NCBI GenBank assembly: GCA_035999365.1
Contig: DASYGT010000041.1
Coordinates: forward strand, 1 to 51,329
Length of the DNA: 51,329 nt
Origin: DASYGT01 sp035999365
GTDB taxonomy: Bacteria; Actinomycetota; Actinomycetes; Mycobacteriales; Jatrophihabitantaceae
Reading direction: 5' to 3'
A program made the position numbers and the translations under genes. Below are positions 24,239-31,918 of the stretch, in pieces; the first letter of the stretch is position 1; each line of letters starts with the position of its first letter. The notes beneath the pieces are model-generated. The model was given only the letters and a program-made list of their open reading frames with translations. It was not told the origin of the DNA and did no database searches.

Positions 24239-24390
24239 GCCTTCGATGCTCCCATAGGAGACCGGCGGGAGCCTCCCCTTTGCTCAGCGTTCGGTGAGGC
24301 AGCGACCTGGCCGCACAGTCGGGCTATGGTCCCAGTGGTCCCACTGATCGAAGTGTTCGAAGTGTTCGAAGTGATGTCCGGAGGTGCCCA
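24239..24390. other. Intergenic region with a short tandem repeat
   Basis: Divergent region between the membrane protein and the AIM24 gene. It contains three head-to-tail 9-bp units beginning CGAAGTGTT (24349-24375, third unit imperfect), giving two TTCGAA sites 9 bp apart, and GGAGG as ribosome site for the AIM24 GTG. A 52-codon frame starting at 24326 crosses it but looks incidental. Confidence 0.5.
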
Positions 24391-25119
24391 GTGCAGGTCG
24401 AACTTCGTCACAACCCCTCGTTCACGGTCGCGCGGTGTGTTCTTGCCCCGAATGAGCCGGTTCGCGTGGAAGGCGGCGCGATGATCGCCCACAGCTCGGG
24501 GGTCGCGCTCGAGGCCAAGGCCCAGGGCGGCGTGATGGCGGGGCTCAAGCGCAGCGTGCTCGGTGGCGGGTCCTTCTTCGTCACCACCTACACCGCCCCT
24601 GCGCAGGGCGGTTGGGTCGACGTCGCCGGCATGCTCCCGGGAGACACAGTGTCCATCGAGGTCACCCCGGACCGGCCGTTCTTCCTGCGGCGCGGCAGCT
24701 GGATCGCGAACTCCCACGGGGTCGAGATCGACACCCAGTGGGGCGGGATGGCGAATCTGTTCGGCGGCGAGGGTGGGTTCGGCTTCCGGGCGAGCGGCCA
24801 GGGCGAGGCTCTGGTCAGCATCTACGGAGCCGTCGACATCATCGATCTCGAAGACGGCGAGCAGGTCACGATCGACACCGGGCACGTGGTCGCGTACGAC
24901 CTCGGCGTGCGCTTCCAGATGCGCCGGGCGGTGCAGGGCCGCTCGATCCAGTCCATGAAATCCGGCGAGGGCTGGGTGTTCGACTTCAACGGACCCGGAC
25001 GGGTGCTTCTGCAGACCCGCAATCCGGAGGCGTTCCAGCAGTGGGTGGCCGAGGCCGCGCCCGGGCGCACGCCGCGAGAGGGGCTCGGCGGCATCGCCGG
25101 GGGTCTGTTCAACAGCTGA
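24391..25119 (+). CDS. AIM24/TIGR00266 family protein
   Basis: 242 residues. beta-rich trehalose-synthase-like fold family with widespread bacterial members of unknown function (the eukaryotic homologue AIM24 is mitochondrial). Typical segments: LAPNEPVRVEGGAMIAHSSG, LGGGSFFVTTYTAPAQGGWV, PFFLRRGSWIANSHGVEIDT, VYGAVDIIDL-like SIYGAVDIIDLEDGEQVTID and GEGWVFDFNGPGRVLLQTRN. No signal peptide or membrane span. GTG start with GGAGG 7-8 nt upstream. It stands alone, convergent with hutF. Confidence 0.9.
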   Translation: MQVELRHNPSFTVARCVLAPNEPVRVEGGAMIAHSSGVALEAKAQGGVMAGLKRSVLGGGSFFVTTYTAPAQGGWVDVAGMLPGDTVSIEVTPDRPFFLRRGSWIANSHGVEIDTQWGGMANLFGGEGGFGFRASGQGEALVSIYGAVDIIDLEDGEQVTIDTGHVVAYDLGVRFQMRRAVQGRSIQSMKSGEGWVFDFNGPGRVLLQTRNPEAFQQWVAEAAPGRTPREGLGGIAGGLFNS

Positions 25120-25126
25120 CGGCAGA

Positions 25127-26449
25127 TCAGCCGACGAGTGGCGCGATCGCCTCGCGCAGCAGCAGTCCGACGTCGCCGAGCACATGCACGCCGTCCTGCA
25201 CGACGCGGATGCCGTCGACGATCACCGAGTGCACGTCTGCCGCGGAGGCAGCCAGGATCGCCTGACCAGGCACAGCGCCGGCGGTGCGCACGCTGTCCAG
25301 ACGCAGGGTCGTGAGATCGGCCCGAGCGCCAACGGCGATGTGGCCGGCATCCGTCCAGCCCAGGCTCGATTGACCGGCGGCAGTGAGCGCGGTGACGAGT
25401 TCGGCCACGCGGAAACGCCCTCGCCGTTGCGTTGCGAGGCGCTCGTCCATCTCGACCGCGCGAGCCTCCTCGAGCAGGTCGATCATCGCGTGCTGGTCAC
25501 TGCCCAGCACGATCGGTGAACCCGCATCGGCGAGGGCGCGCGCCGGACCGATGCCGTCGGCGAGATCCCGCTCGGTCGTGGGGCAGAAGCTGATCGACGT
25601 CCGGGAGTTACCCAGCTCGACGATGTCTGGCTGCGACAGGTGGGTTGCGTGCACGGCGGTCGTCGCGGCGCCGAGCGCGCCGGCGTCGGCCAGGAGCGCA
25701 GTGGGAGTCATGCCGTACGCGGCGACGCATTGGGTGTTCTCGTCGGGTTGTTCCGAGAGATGGACGTGCAGTGGACGTCCCGCCGCCGCGGCCACCACGG
25801 TCGGGAGTTGGTCGCGGGGCACACCGCGCACCGAATGGATGGCCGCGCCGATCAGCGCGTGGGTTGCCGGCCGCAGGGCAGCGACGCGGGCCGCCCAACG
25901 CTCGGTATCACCATCACCGAAACGCAACTGCCGTGGGGCGAGCGGAACCGGCCCGTGCTCGTCCAATCCGCCGGACAGGTAACACGTGTCGAGCAGGGTG
26001 ATCCGGATTCCGGCGTCGCGGGCAGCAGCGAGCAGCGCGATGCCCATCGCGTTCGGGTCGGCGTACGGCCCGCCGTCCGGGCGGTGATGCACGTAATGGA
26101 ACTCGCCCACAGCGCTGACCCCGGCCACCGCCATCTCGGCGAACGTGGCACGTGCGAGCGCGTAGTAGTTCTCCGGATCCAGCCGCGCCGCAACGGAGTA
26201 CATCTGCTCGCGCCACGTCCAGAACGTCCCGCCGCCCTCATGCGTGCGCCCTCGCAACGCCCGGTGAAACGCATGGCTGTGCGTGTTCGCAAAGCCGGAC
26301 AGCGTCAGGCCGGCCAACGGCACGTCGCGCGCCTCGGGCGCCGCGTCGGGGACCACTTCGGTGATGCGACCGCTCTCGACCGCAATGCGCACCCGCTGCC
26401 GCAATCCATCCGGCAGCCATGCGTGCTCGGCGAGATAGGCCTCGCTCAC
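25127..26449 (-). CDS. hutF: Formimidoylglutamate deiminase
   Basis: 440 residues. Amidohydrolase converting N-formimidoyl-L-glutamate to N-formyl-L-glutamate and ammonia in five-step histidine degradation. Metal-site segments: GFANTHSHAFHRALRGRTH, HVHLSEQPDENTQC, HATHLSQPDI and VLGSDQHAMIDLLEEAR; the C-terminal part returns to the composite beta domain (GARADLTTLRLDS). The GTG at 26449 (VSEAYLAEHAWLPDG) overlaps the phosphatase stop as GTGA; the longer upstream frame overlaps that gene and is rejected. It is the third gene of a coupled M20 enzyme-phosphatase-hutF trio. Related deaminases of the amidohydrolase family are possible, but the motif set and context favour HutF. Confidence 0.88.
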   Translation of the reverse strand: MSEAYLAEHAWLPDGLRQRVRIAVESGRITEVVPDAAPEARDVPLAGLTLSGFANTHSHAFHRALRGRTHEGGGTFWTWREQMYSVAARLDPENYYALARATFAEMAVAGVSAVGEFHYVHHRPDGGPYADPNAMGIALLAAARDAGIRITLLDTCYLSGGLDEHGPVPLAPRQLRFGDGDTERWAARVAALRPATHALIGAAIHSVRGVPRDQLPTVVAAAAGRPLHVHLSEQPDENTQCVAAYGMTPTALLADAGALGAATTAVHATHLSQPDIVELGNSRTSISFCPTTERDLADGIGPARALADAGSPIVLGSDQHAMIDLLEEARAVEMDERLATQRRGRFRVAELVTALTAAGQSSLGWTDAGHIAVGARADLTTLRLDSVRTAGAVPGQAILAASAADVHSVIVDGIRVVQDGVHVLGDVGLLLREAIAPLVG

Positions 26450-27018
26450 GCGGTGCGCTCGCGTGACTGTGCACCGAGCGCCGCGACGATGCCGTCGACG
26501 GTGGCCGACACGAGCCGGGCGATCTCCCGCGTGAAGCTCAGCCGGGCGCCGAAAGGGTCCCCGACGTCGGCCATGCCTCGCGGCAGCGGCGGAGCAGCGC
26601 AACGCACATCGTCGACGAACGCGACGCGTTCGGCGAGATCCTCGACGGACCCCGCCGGAGCATCGCCGGCTCCGGCACCGAACATCGCGAACTCGCGCAT
26701 GGTGAACACCCGGGCACTCGCCTTCGGGTCCAGAGCGACGACGTCCAGTACATGGTCGGAATCCGCGCAGAGCACGAGGTTCGCCGCGGTGACCATGGGT
26801 GCGTCGAGAGGCCGCGCCACGTGGCCCGCCGGATCGCCGCCCACCTCGATCAGGGCACGGGCCGAGGTCGCGTCCATCTCCCATCCGGTAAGTCCGTGCG
26901 TTCCCGCGCTCGACACGACGATCGGCAGCGCCGGATCGACGCGCGCGGCGAACAGTCGCTCGGCCATCGGCGAACGGCAGATGTTGCCCGTGCACACGAA
27001 CAGCACGTCGAATGTCAC
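26446..27018 (-). CDS. Low-molecular-weight protein-tyrosine phosphatase family protein
   Basis: 190 residues. The P-loop is VLFVCTGNICRSPMAE (residues 4-19), containing CX5R-S, and the general-acid region has DVGDPFGA near residue 150. It is longer than the usual ~150-residue LMW-PTP, with extra segments around GAGDAPAGSVEDLAERVAFV. Homologues act on phosphotyrosine proteins or are arsenate reductases; the target is unknown. GTG start overlaps the M20 stop, and its stop overlaps the hutF start, so all three are coupled. A phosphatase inside a histidine-degradation run is unusual; linkage may be incidental. Confidence 0.9.
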   Translation of the reverse strand: MTFDVLFVCTGNICRSPMAERLFAARVDPALPIVVSSAGTHGLTGWEMDATSARALIEVGGDPAGHVARPLDAPMVTAANLVLCADSDHVLDVVALDPKASARVFTMREFAMFGAGAGDAPAGSVEDLAERVAFVDDVRCAAPPLPRGMADVGDPFGARLSFTREIARLVSATVDGIVAALGAQSRERTA

Positions 27019-28205
27019 GCCGGCCCCCGCAGCATCGACCTGAGCACCCGGGTCAGCGCGTCCACCCCGGCGAGGCAGTCGCTGCGCTCGGCGAATTCGT
27101 CGGGTGAATGCGAGACGCCGGTCGGGTTGCGGACGAACAGCATTGCCGTCGGAATGCCTTGTGCCGCGAGGACACCGGCGTCGTGTCCCGCCCCGGTGGC
27201 CAGCACGGGCGCGCCATCCAGCTCAGCGGCCAGCGCATCGCGCAACGTGGAGTCGAATCTGGTCTCGTCCGTCCAGGACTCTTCGGCCAACCGGCCGCCG
27301 GCCCGCTCGGCGAGATCGGCGAGCTCCGCCACAACTGCGCGCGCATCGGCTTCGCGTGGTCCTCGCACGTCGACCCACCCGGTGACCTGCGAGGCGATGG
27401 CGTTCACCCCGTTCGGCTCGACTCGTACCTTCCCGCACGTGGCGACCGTGCCATGACGCAGCGCGGCGTCACGCGCCCGCAGGACGAGCTGCGCGTACGC
27501 GATCATCGGGTCGCGGCGATCTGCCATGCGGGTCGTGCCGGCATGATTCGCCTCTCCGGGCAGTTCGACCCGGAAGCGCCCGTGCGGCCAGATCGCACTC
27601 GCCACGGCCACCGGACGATCCAGGTCGGCGAGGCCGCGGCCCTGCTCGACGTGCAGTTCCACGAATGCGGCTACCCGGGCCAGTGCCGCCTCGTCCCTGC
27701 CCACGTCGATCGGGCGCCCGGCCGCTTGCAGCGCCTCGGCCATCGTGATGCCGTCGCCGTCACGCAGTGCGAGCGCTCGGTCGGAGGCCAGTGCGCCGGT
27801 GAGCATGCGCGAGCCTGCGCAGGCGAGTCCGAATCGCGCACCCTCCTCGTCGCAGAAGTTGACGACGCCCACAGGACGTTGCGGCATGACGCCGGCATCT
27901 CGAAGGGCGTCGACCGCAGCGAACGCGGAGACGACGCCGAGTGGTCCGTCGAAGGCGCCACCCCCGGGCACCGAGTCCAGATGGCTGCCGGTGACGATGC
28001 CGGCCACGGCGTCAGGATCCCCCCACCACGCCCACTGATTGCCGCAACGGTCGACAGTGACGTCCATCCCGCGGTCCTGCGCCGCGCCCACGAACCATTC
28101 ACGCAGCGTGGCGTCGGCGGGCGTCCAGGCGAATCGGCGGTAGCCGCCCGTCTGCCGATCACGGCCGACATCGGCGAGATCGGCGAACAGACCGTCGAAG
28201 CTCAA
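27015..28205 (-). CDS. M20 family amidohydrolase (allantoate amidohydrolase / N-carbamoylase-like)
   Basis: 396 residues. Dinuclear-metal M20 peptidase-type hydrolase: GSHLDSVPGGGAFDGPLGV (His, Asp), NFCDEEGARFG (Glu), ELHVEQGRGL (His), the dimerisation-domain HAGTTRM and SHSPDEF near the end. Homologues split allantoate or N-carbamoyl amino acids. Next to HutF in actinobacterial hut clusters such an enzyme is recurrent, and a role on N-formyl- or N-formimidoylglutamate is plausible (inference). The TTG at 28205 is chosen: GAAGGG lies 7 nt upstream, and earlier in-frame GTG/TTG codons fall inside the terminator hairpin at 28238-28276. Confidence 0.83.
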   Translation of the reverse strand: MSFDGLFADLADVGRDRQTGGYRRFAWTPADATLREWFVGAAQDRGMDVTVDRCGNQWAWWGDPDAVAGIVTGSHLDSVPGGGAFDGPLGVVSAFAAVDALRDAGVMPQRPVGVVNFCDEEGARFGLACAGSRMLTGALASDRALALRDGDGITMAEALQAAGRPIDVGRDEAALARVAAFVELHVEQGRGLADLDRPVAVASAIWPHGRFRVELPGEANHAGTTRMADRRDPMIAYAQLVLRARDAALRHGTVATCGKVRVEPNGVNAIASQVTGWVDVRGPREADARAVVAELADLAERAGGRLAEESWTDETRFDSTLRDALAAELDGAPVLATGAGHDAGVLAAQGIPTAMLFVRNPTGVSHSPDEFAERSDCLAGVDALTRVLRSMLRGPA

Positions 28206-28237
28206 CCGCTGACCCTTCTCGCGATGGGCCGCGCACA

Positions 28238-28276
28238 ACACGGGGGCCCGGTGCACATCATCCCGGGCCCCCGTGT
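28238..28276. terminator. Strong hairpin terminator between importer operon and M20 gene
   Basis: Perfect 14-bp stem (ACACGGGGGCCCGG at 28238-28251; CCGGGCCCCCGTGT at 28263-28276) with an 11-nt loop. It is 15 bp past the end of the ABC importer operon, separating it from the M20-phosphatase-hutF trio. Confidence 0.85.
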
Positions 28277-28290
28277 GTTCCGTCGATGAC

Positions 28291-29241
28291 TCAGCCGGTC
28301 TTGGCCAGATCAGCAATCGACTTCAGGTTGTACTTCTGCGCCGTGGCAGCGGTGACCACGATCGCGTCGGCATCCTGCGCACTCGACTGATCCAGCACCA
28401 TCAGCTTGGCCGGGACCGCACCCTTGAGCGCGGCGTAGACCGCGTCGGACGTCGTAGCCGGCGCGCCCTTGGAGAAGTACTGCAGCAAGACGCCGCTGTA
28501 CTCCGGAATCAGATCGATCGAGCCGTCCTCCAGGGCGGGGATGTACTTCTCCCGGCTGCCGATGTTGAGCTTCGTGCTCACCGTTGCGCCCGCTCCTCGC
28601 AGCGCGTCGGCGTAGACATCGGCGAGCACGACGTTCTCCGGGAAGTTCGCCGAGCCGACCTTCAGCGTGACACCCGCAGCCGGCTTCGTGCTCGGCAGTC
28701 CGAGGGTGCCCAGCCACTCCTGCGCCGCCTTGTCGGGATCCTCCTTGTTGACCTCGACCTTGGTGCGCAGGTCGATGAGCACCTGCGTCGTCAGCTTCGA
28801 CGAGATCAGGTTCAGCACGGTCTTCACGCCGTCCGTCGCCTTCGACTTGTTGATCAGCGGAAGGACGTTCTGCGCACCGAAATCGCTGCGCGGGTCCTCG
28901 AGCACCACGAAGTTGTTCGCCTTGATCGCCGGATCGGTGGTGAAGAGGTCGGCCGCATCGACCTGGCCGTTCTTCAGCGCCGTCACGGTGAGGGGCCCGC
29001 CGGTATCGGTGACCTTGTAGGCCTTGAAGGTGACGCCGTAGATCTTGGTGAGTCCGGGAATTCCGTCGGGCCGTGTCTGGAACTCTGCAGGACCGCCCAG
29101 GATGAGCTTGCTGGCGATCGTGCCGGAGGCCCCGGCGCCGGAGGTACTGCCCGACTTCTTGGCACTGTCGCTGCCGCAGGCGGCGACGATGAGCGCGGCG
29201 GCGGTCACCGCCGCACCGACGGTCAGAGCGTTGCGATTCAT
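28291..29241 (-). CDS. OpuC/ProX-like substrate-binding lipoprotein, circularly permuted
   Basis: 316 residues from ATG 29241. MNRNALTVGAAVTAAALIVA is followed by AC at 21-22 (lipobox) and a Gly/Ser linker. Residues 45-185 (LILGGPAEFQTRPDGIPGL, YGVTFKAYKVTDTGGPLTV, LKNGQVDAADLFTTDPAIKA, VVLEDPRSDFGAQNVLPLI) correspond to the usual C-terminal half of OpuCC/ProX proteins, and residues 191-316 (VTLKVGSANFPENVVLADVY, LNIGSREKYIPALEDGSIDL, IPEYSGVLLQYFSKG, NLKSIADLAKTG) to the usual N-terminal half. The order is thus swapped. The family binds glycine betaine, choline and similar compounds outside the membrane. Last gene of the importer operon; terminator follows. Confidence 0.9.
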   Translation of the reverse strand: MNRNALTVGAAVTAAALIVAACGSDSAKKSGSTSGAGASGTIASKLILGGPAEFQTRPDGIPGLTKIYGVTFKAYKVTDTGGPLTVTALKNGQVDAADLFTTDPAIKANNFVVLEDPRSDFGAQNVLPLINKSKATDGVKTVLNLISSKLTTQVLIDLRTKVEVNKEDPDKAAQEWLGTLGLPSTKPAAGVTLKVGSANFPENVVLADVYADALRGAGATVSTKLNIGSREKYIPALEDGSIDLIPEYSGVLLQYFSKGAPATTSDAVYAALKGAVPAKLMVLDQSSAQDADAIVVTAATAQKYNLKSIADLAKTG

Positions 29242-29310
29242 GTCTCTCCTCGAGATGTCGCGTTGCATAGTCCTATCGCAGGTACGGCTCGCGTCATGCG
29301 CGAGAGGGTT

Positions 29311-30078
29311 TCAGGCAGGCGATACCTCCGCTTGAACGACGGCGGCCGTGGCTGGGCCGGTGGAACGGAACGTCCGGCGGGAGTAACGGCCGGAGATGCC
29401 TGGCGACACGGCGTACCGCTGCACGCCCGCCAGGAGGAGGTCGACGATCACGGCCAGCAGCGCGACCAGCACACCGCCGCTGATCATCTGCGGGTAGTCC
29501 TGCTGGTGGAACCCGTCGTAGATGAATCGCCCGAGACCACCGAGAAGCGGCAGATACGACGCGATGGTGGCGGTCGCGATGACCTGCAGCGTGGCGCTCC
29601 GGATGCCCGAGAAGATGAGCGGCAGGCTGCACGGCAGCTCGACGCGACGCAGCACCTGCGCACCGGTCATGCCCATGCCCGACGCAGCGTCGCGCACCTC
29701 CGGATCGACGTTCTGCACGCCGGCGTAGGTATTGGCCAGCACCGGTGGGATTGCGATGACGACGAGGACGATCTCCGTGGGAAGCAGGTAGCCGAGGTCG
29801 GTGCGACCGTGGAAGTGCGGCGAGATGACCACAGCCAGAAGCACGAGCAGACCGACACCAGGAATCGCGCGCACTGCATTGATGCCGGCCACGGCCCAGG
29901 TGCCGCGGCCCGTGTGCCCGATCACCAGACCGAGCGGCAGGGCGATCGCGACCGCAATCGCCATGGCTACCAGCGAATACCGAAGGTGATTGAGCAGCTG
30001 CGTCGGGATGCCGGTGAAGACGGGGCTGTCGCGCCAGTGCGCGGGATCGTTCAGCCAGGTGAAGACCTGAGAGATCAT
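29311..30078 (-). CDS. OpuC/ProW-like ABC transporter permease (second)
   Basis: 255 residues from ATG 30078 (MISQVFTWLNDPAHWRDSPV), overlapping the stop of the first permease as ATGA. About five or six hydrophobic segments (LRYSLVAMAIAVAIALPLGL, LLVLLAVVISPHF, LPTEIVLVVIAIPPVLANTY, MISGGVLVALLAVIVDLLLA) and the cytoplasmic coupling segment PEVRDAASGMGMTGAQVLRR, which matches the EAA-loop of this importer type. It pairs with the next permease as a heterodimer. A 69-bp gap separates it from the binding-protein gene. Confidence 0.93.
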   Translation of the reverse strand: MISQVFTWLNDPAHWRDSPVFTGIPTQLLNHLRYSLVAMAIAVAIALPLGLVIGHTGRGTWAVAGINAVRAIPGVGLLVLLAVVISPHFHGRTDLGYLLPTEIVLVVIAIPPVLANTYAGVQNVDPEVRDAASGMGMTGAQVLRRVELPCSLPLIFSGIRSATLQVIATATIASYLPLLGGLGRFIYDGFHQQDYPQMISGGVLVALLAVIVDLLLAGVQRYAVSPGISGRYSRRTFRSTGPATAAVVQAEVSPA

Positions 30079-30797
30079 CGCGCCGCCACCGCCCTGCGCC
30101 AGGGCGTCGCCGCGCGGTTGAGCAGCACGATCGTCACGTCGAACACCGTCGCCAGCAGGACGCACAGCACGATGCCGAGCACGATCGGCGGGTAGTAGGC
30201 CGTCGGTGTCGACAGCTGGATCCCCTGGTCGAACAGCCGGCCCAGGTTGTCCATGCCGATCGTTCCGGCGACGGCGACGAGACTGACGTTCGAGACGGTG
30301 GCAACCCGCAGGCCGGCGGCGATGACGGGGACGGCGATCGGCAGCTCGACATTCACCAGCCGGCGAAAGCTGCCGTAACCCATTGCGGTCGCAGCCTGTA
30401 ACACGTCATCGGGCACGGACGCGAGGCCGTCGGCGACCACCCGCACGAGCAGCGCGACCGAGTACACCGTGAGCGCGATGGGAACCTGTAGCGGGTCGAG
30501 TGACTTCAGCCCGAACAGTGGCGGCACGATGATGAACAGCGCGATCGAGGGGATCGTGTACAGCAGGCCCGTGATCGAGATCATCGGCGGGTACACCCAC
30601 CGGTAGCGCCGCGCTAGCCAGCCCAGCGGCAGCGATATCGCCAGCCCGATCGCGACGGGCAGCAGCGACAGGTAGGTGTGTTCCCAGAGCCAGTGCAGGT
30701 CCTCGTGCCGATGGTCCTGGAAGTAGCCCCAGAAATGCCACGGGGAGGAGTCCGCGCCGTTGGCGAGCGGCTGCGGCAGGAGCAGGACGCCTGTCAT
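30075..30797 (-). CDS. OpuC/ProW-like ABC transporter permease (first)
   Basis: 240 residues from ATG 30797 (MTGVLLLPQPLANGADSSPW). Several hydrophobic segments (LLPVAIGLAISLPLGWLARR, VYPPMISITGLLYTIPSIAL, PIALTVYSVALLVRVVADGL, IVLGIVLCVLLATVFDVTIV) and the coupling loop PDDVLQAATAMGYGSFRRLV, like OpuCB/OpuCD. Its start overlaps the ATPase stop and its own stop overlaps the second permease start, giving tight coupling. A longer in-frame extension over the ATPase gene is rejected. Confidence 0.93.
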   Translation of the reverse strand: MTGVLLLPQPLANGADSSPWHFWGYFQDHRHEDLHWLWEHTYLSLLPVAIGLAISLPLGWLARRYRWVYPPMISITGLLYTIPSIALFIIVPPLFGLKSLDPLQVPIALTVYSVALLVRVVADGLASVPDDVLQAATAMGYGSFRRLVNVELPIAVPVIAAGLRVATVSNVSLVAVAGTIGMDNLGRLFDQGIQLSTPTAYYPPIVLGIVLCVLLATVFDVTIVLLNRAATPWRRAVAAR

Positions 30798-31918
30798 CCC
30801 GCATCGCCCCGGGCCACCGGCGTGCGCTGCTGGATACGCTCGAGCACCTCCGACGCGGTGACGGTACCGAGGAAGTGCCCGTCGTCGTCGACGACGACAC
30901 CGCGGCCGCTCGGCGAGGAGAGCGCGGCGTCGAGCAGCGCGCGCAAGGTCCCGCCCTGCACTGCCAGCGTGCCGCCGAGATTCAGCGACGCCTCCGTCAC
31001 CTGGCCGCTCAACGCAGAGTCCGAGAGCCCCTCGAGGCGCAGCCAGCCGAGCGGCATCTGCTCCGCATCGGTCACGAGCACCCAACCGTCGACCGCCACA
31101 TCGCGTGCCTTTGCCAGATCCCATCCGAGTTGCGCGGTCGGCTCCGCGAGCAGCGGCATCTGACCGGCGTCGGCGAATCCGAGCGCCCGGTACCCACGGT
31201 CGCGCCCCACGAATCCTGCGACGAAGGCATCGGCAGGGTGGGCGAGCAACTCGGCCGGCGTGGCGAGCTGCGCGAGATGACCGCCCACCTGCAGCACCGC
31301 CACCCGATCGCCGAGCTTGATCGCCTCGTCGATGTCGTGCGTGACGAAGACGATGGTCTTGTGCAGCTCCTGTTGGAGCCGCAGGAACTCCTGCTGCAAC
31401 TGGGCGCGCACGACTGGGTCGACGGCGCTGAACGGTTCGTCCATCAACATCACCGGCGGGTTCGCCGCAAGTGCTCTGGCAACACCGACGCGTTGCTGCT
31501 GGCCGCCCGACAGCTGCGCCGGATAGCGCTTGGCCATGCTGGCCGGCAGCCCTACGAGTTCGAGCAGTTCGAGCGCCCGTGTGCGCGCCTTCTTCTTGTC
31601 GTGTCCGAGCAGTAGCGGCACCGTCGCGACGTTGTCCACGACCGTGCGATGCGGGAACAGACCGGCGTGCTGGATGACGTAGCCGATGCCGCGGCGCAAT
31701 TCGGTGCGCGAGACCTTCGTGACGTCTTGATCGTCGATGAAGATGCTGCCGCTCGTCGGCTCGATCATCCGGTTGATCATCCGCAGGCTCGTCGTCTTGC
31801 CGCACCCCGACGGTCCGACGAACACCGTGATCTCGCCGGAGTCGGCGACGAGGCTCAGCGAATCGACGGCGACCGTTCCGTCGGGATACCGCTTGGTCAC
31901 GGACTCGAAGCGGATCAC
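30794..31918 (-). CDS. OpuC/ProV-like ABC transporter ATPase with C-terminal CBS region
   Basis: 374 residues. Walker A GPSGCGKTTSLRMINRMIEP, signature LSGGQQQRVGVARALAANPP, Walker B MLMDEPFSAVDP and the switch His in VFVTHDIDEAIKLGDRVAVL. Residues from about 245 (LLAHPADAFVAGFVGRDRGY) onward hold a weak CBS pair ending VVVDDDGHFLGTVTASEVLE, used in this family to sense ionic strength or nucleotide. Energises import of quaternary amines or, in related HutXWV systems, histidine. GTG start overlaps the stop of the IclR gene, so regulator and importer are translated together. Confidence 0.95.
   Translation of the reverse strand: MIRFESVTKRYPDGTVAVDSLSLVADSGEITVFVGPSGCGKTTSLRMINRMIEPTSGSIFIDDQDVTKVSRTELRRGIGYVIQHAGLFPHRTVVDNVATVPLLLGHDKKKARTRALELLELVGLPASMAKRYPAQLSGGQQQRVGVARALAANPPVMLMDEPFSAVDPVVRAQLQQEFLRLQQELHKTIVFVTHDIDEAIKLGDRVAVLQVGGHLAQLATPAELLAHPADAFVAGFVGRDRGYRALGFADAGQMPLLAEPTAQLGWDLAKARDVAVDGWVLVTDAEQMPLGWLRLEGLSDSALSGQVTEASLNLGGTLAVQGGTLRALLDAALSSPSGRGVVVDDDGHFLGTVTASEVLERIQQRTPVARGDAG

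Noticed and set aside
24326..24484. 52-codon frame starting MVPVVPLIEVFEVFEV before the AIM24 gene
   Set aside because: The periodic peptide comes from the 9-bp DNA repeat; no ribosome site, and it runs out of frame into AIM24. A leader peptide is possible but unsupported.
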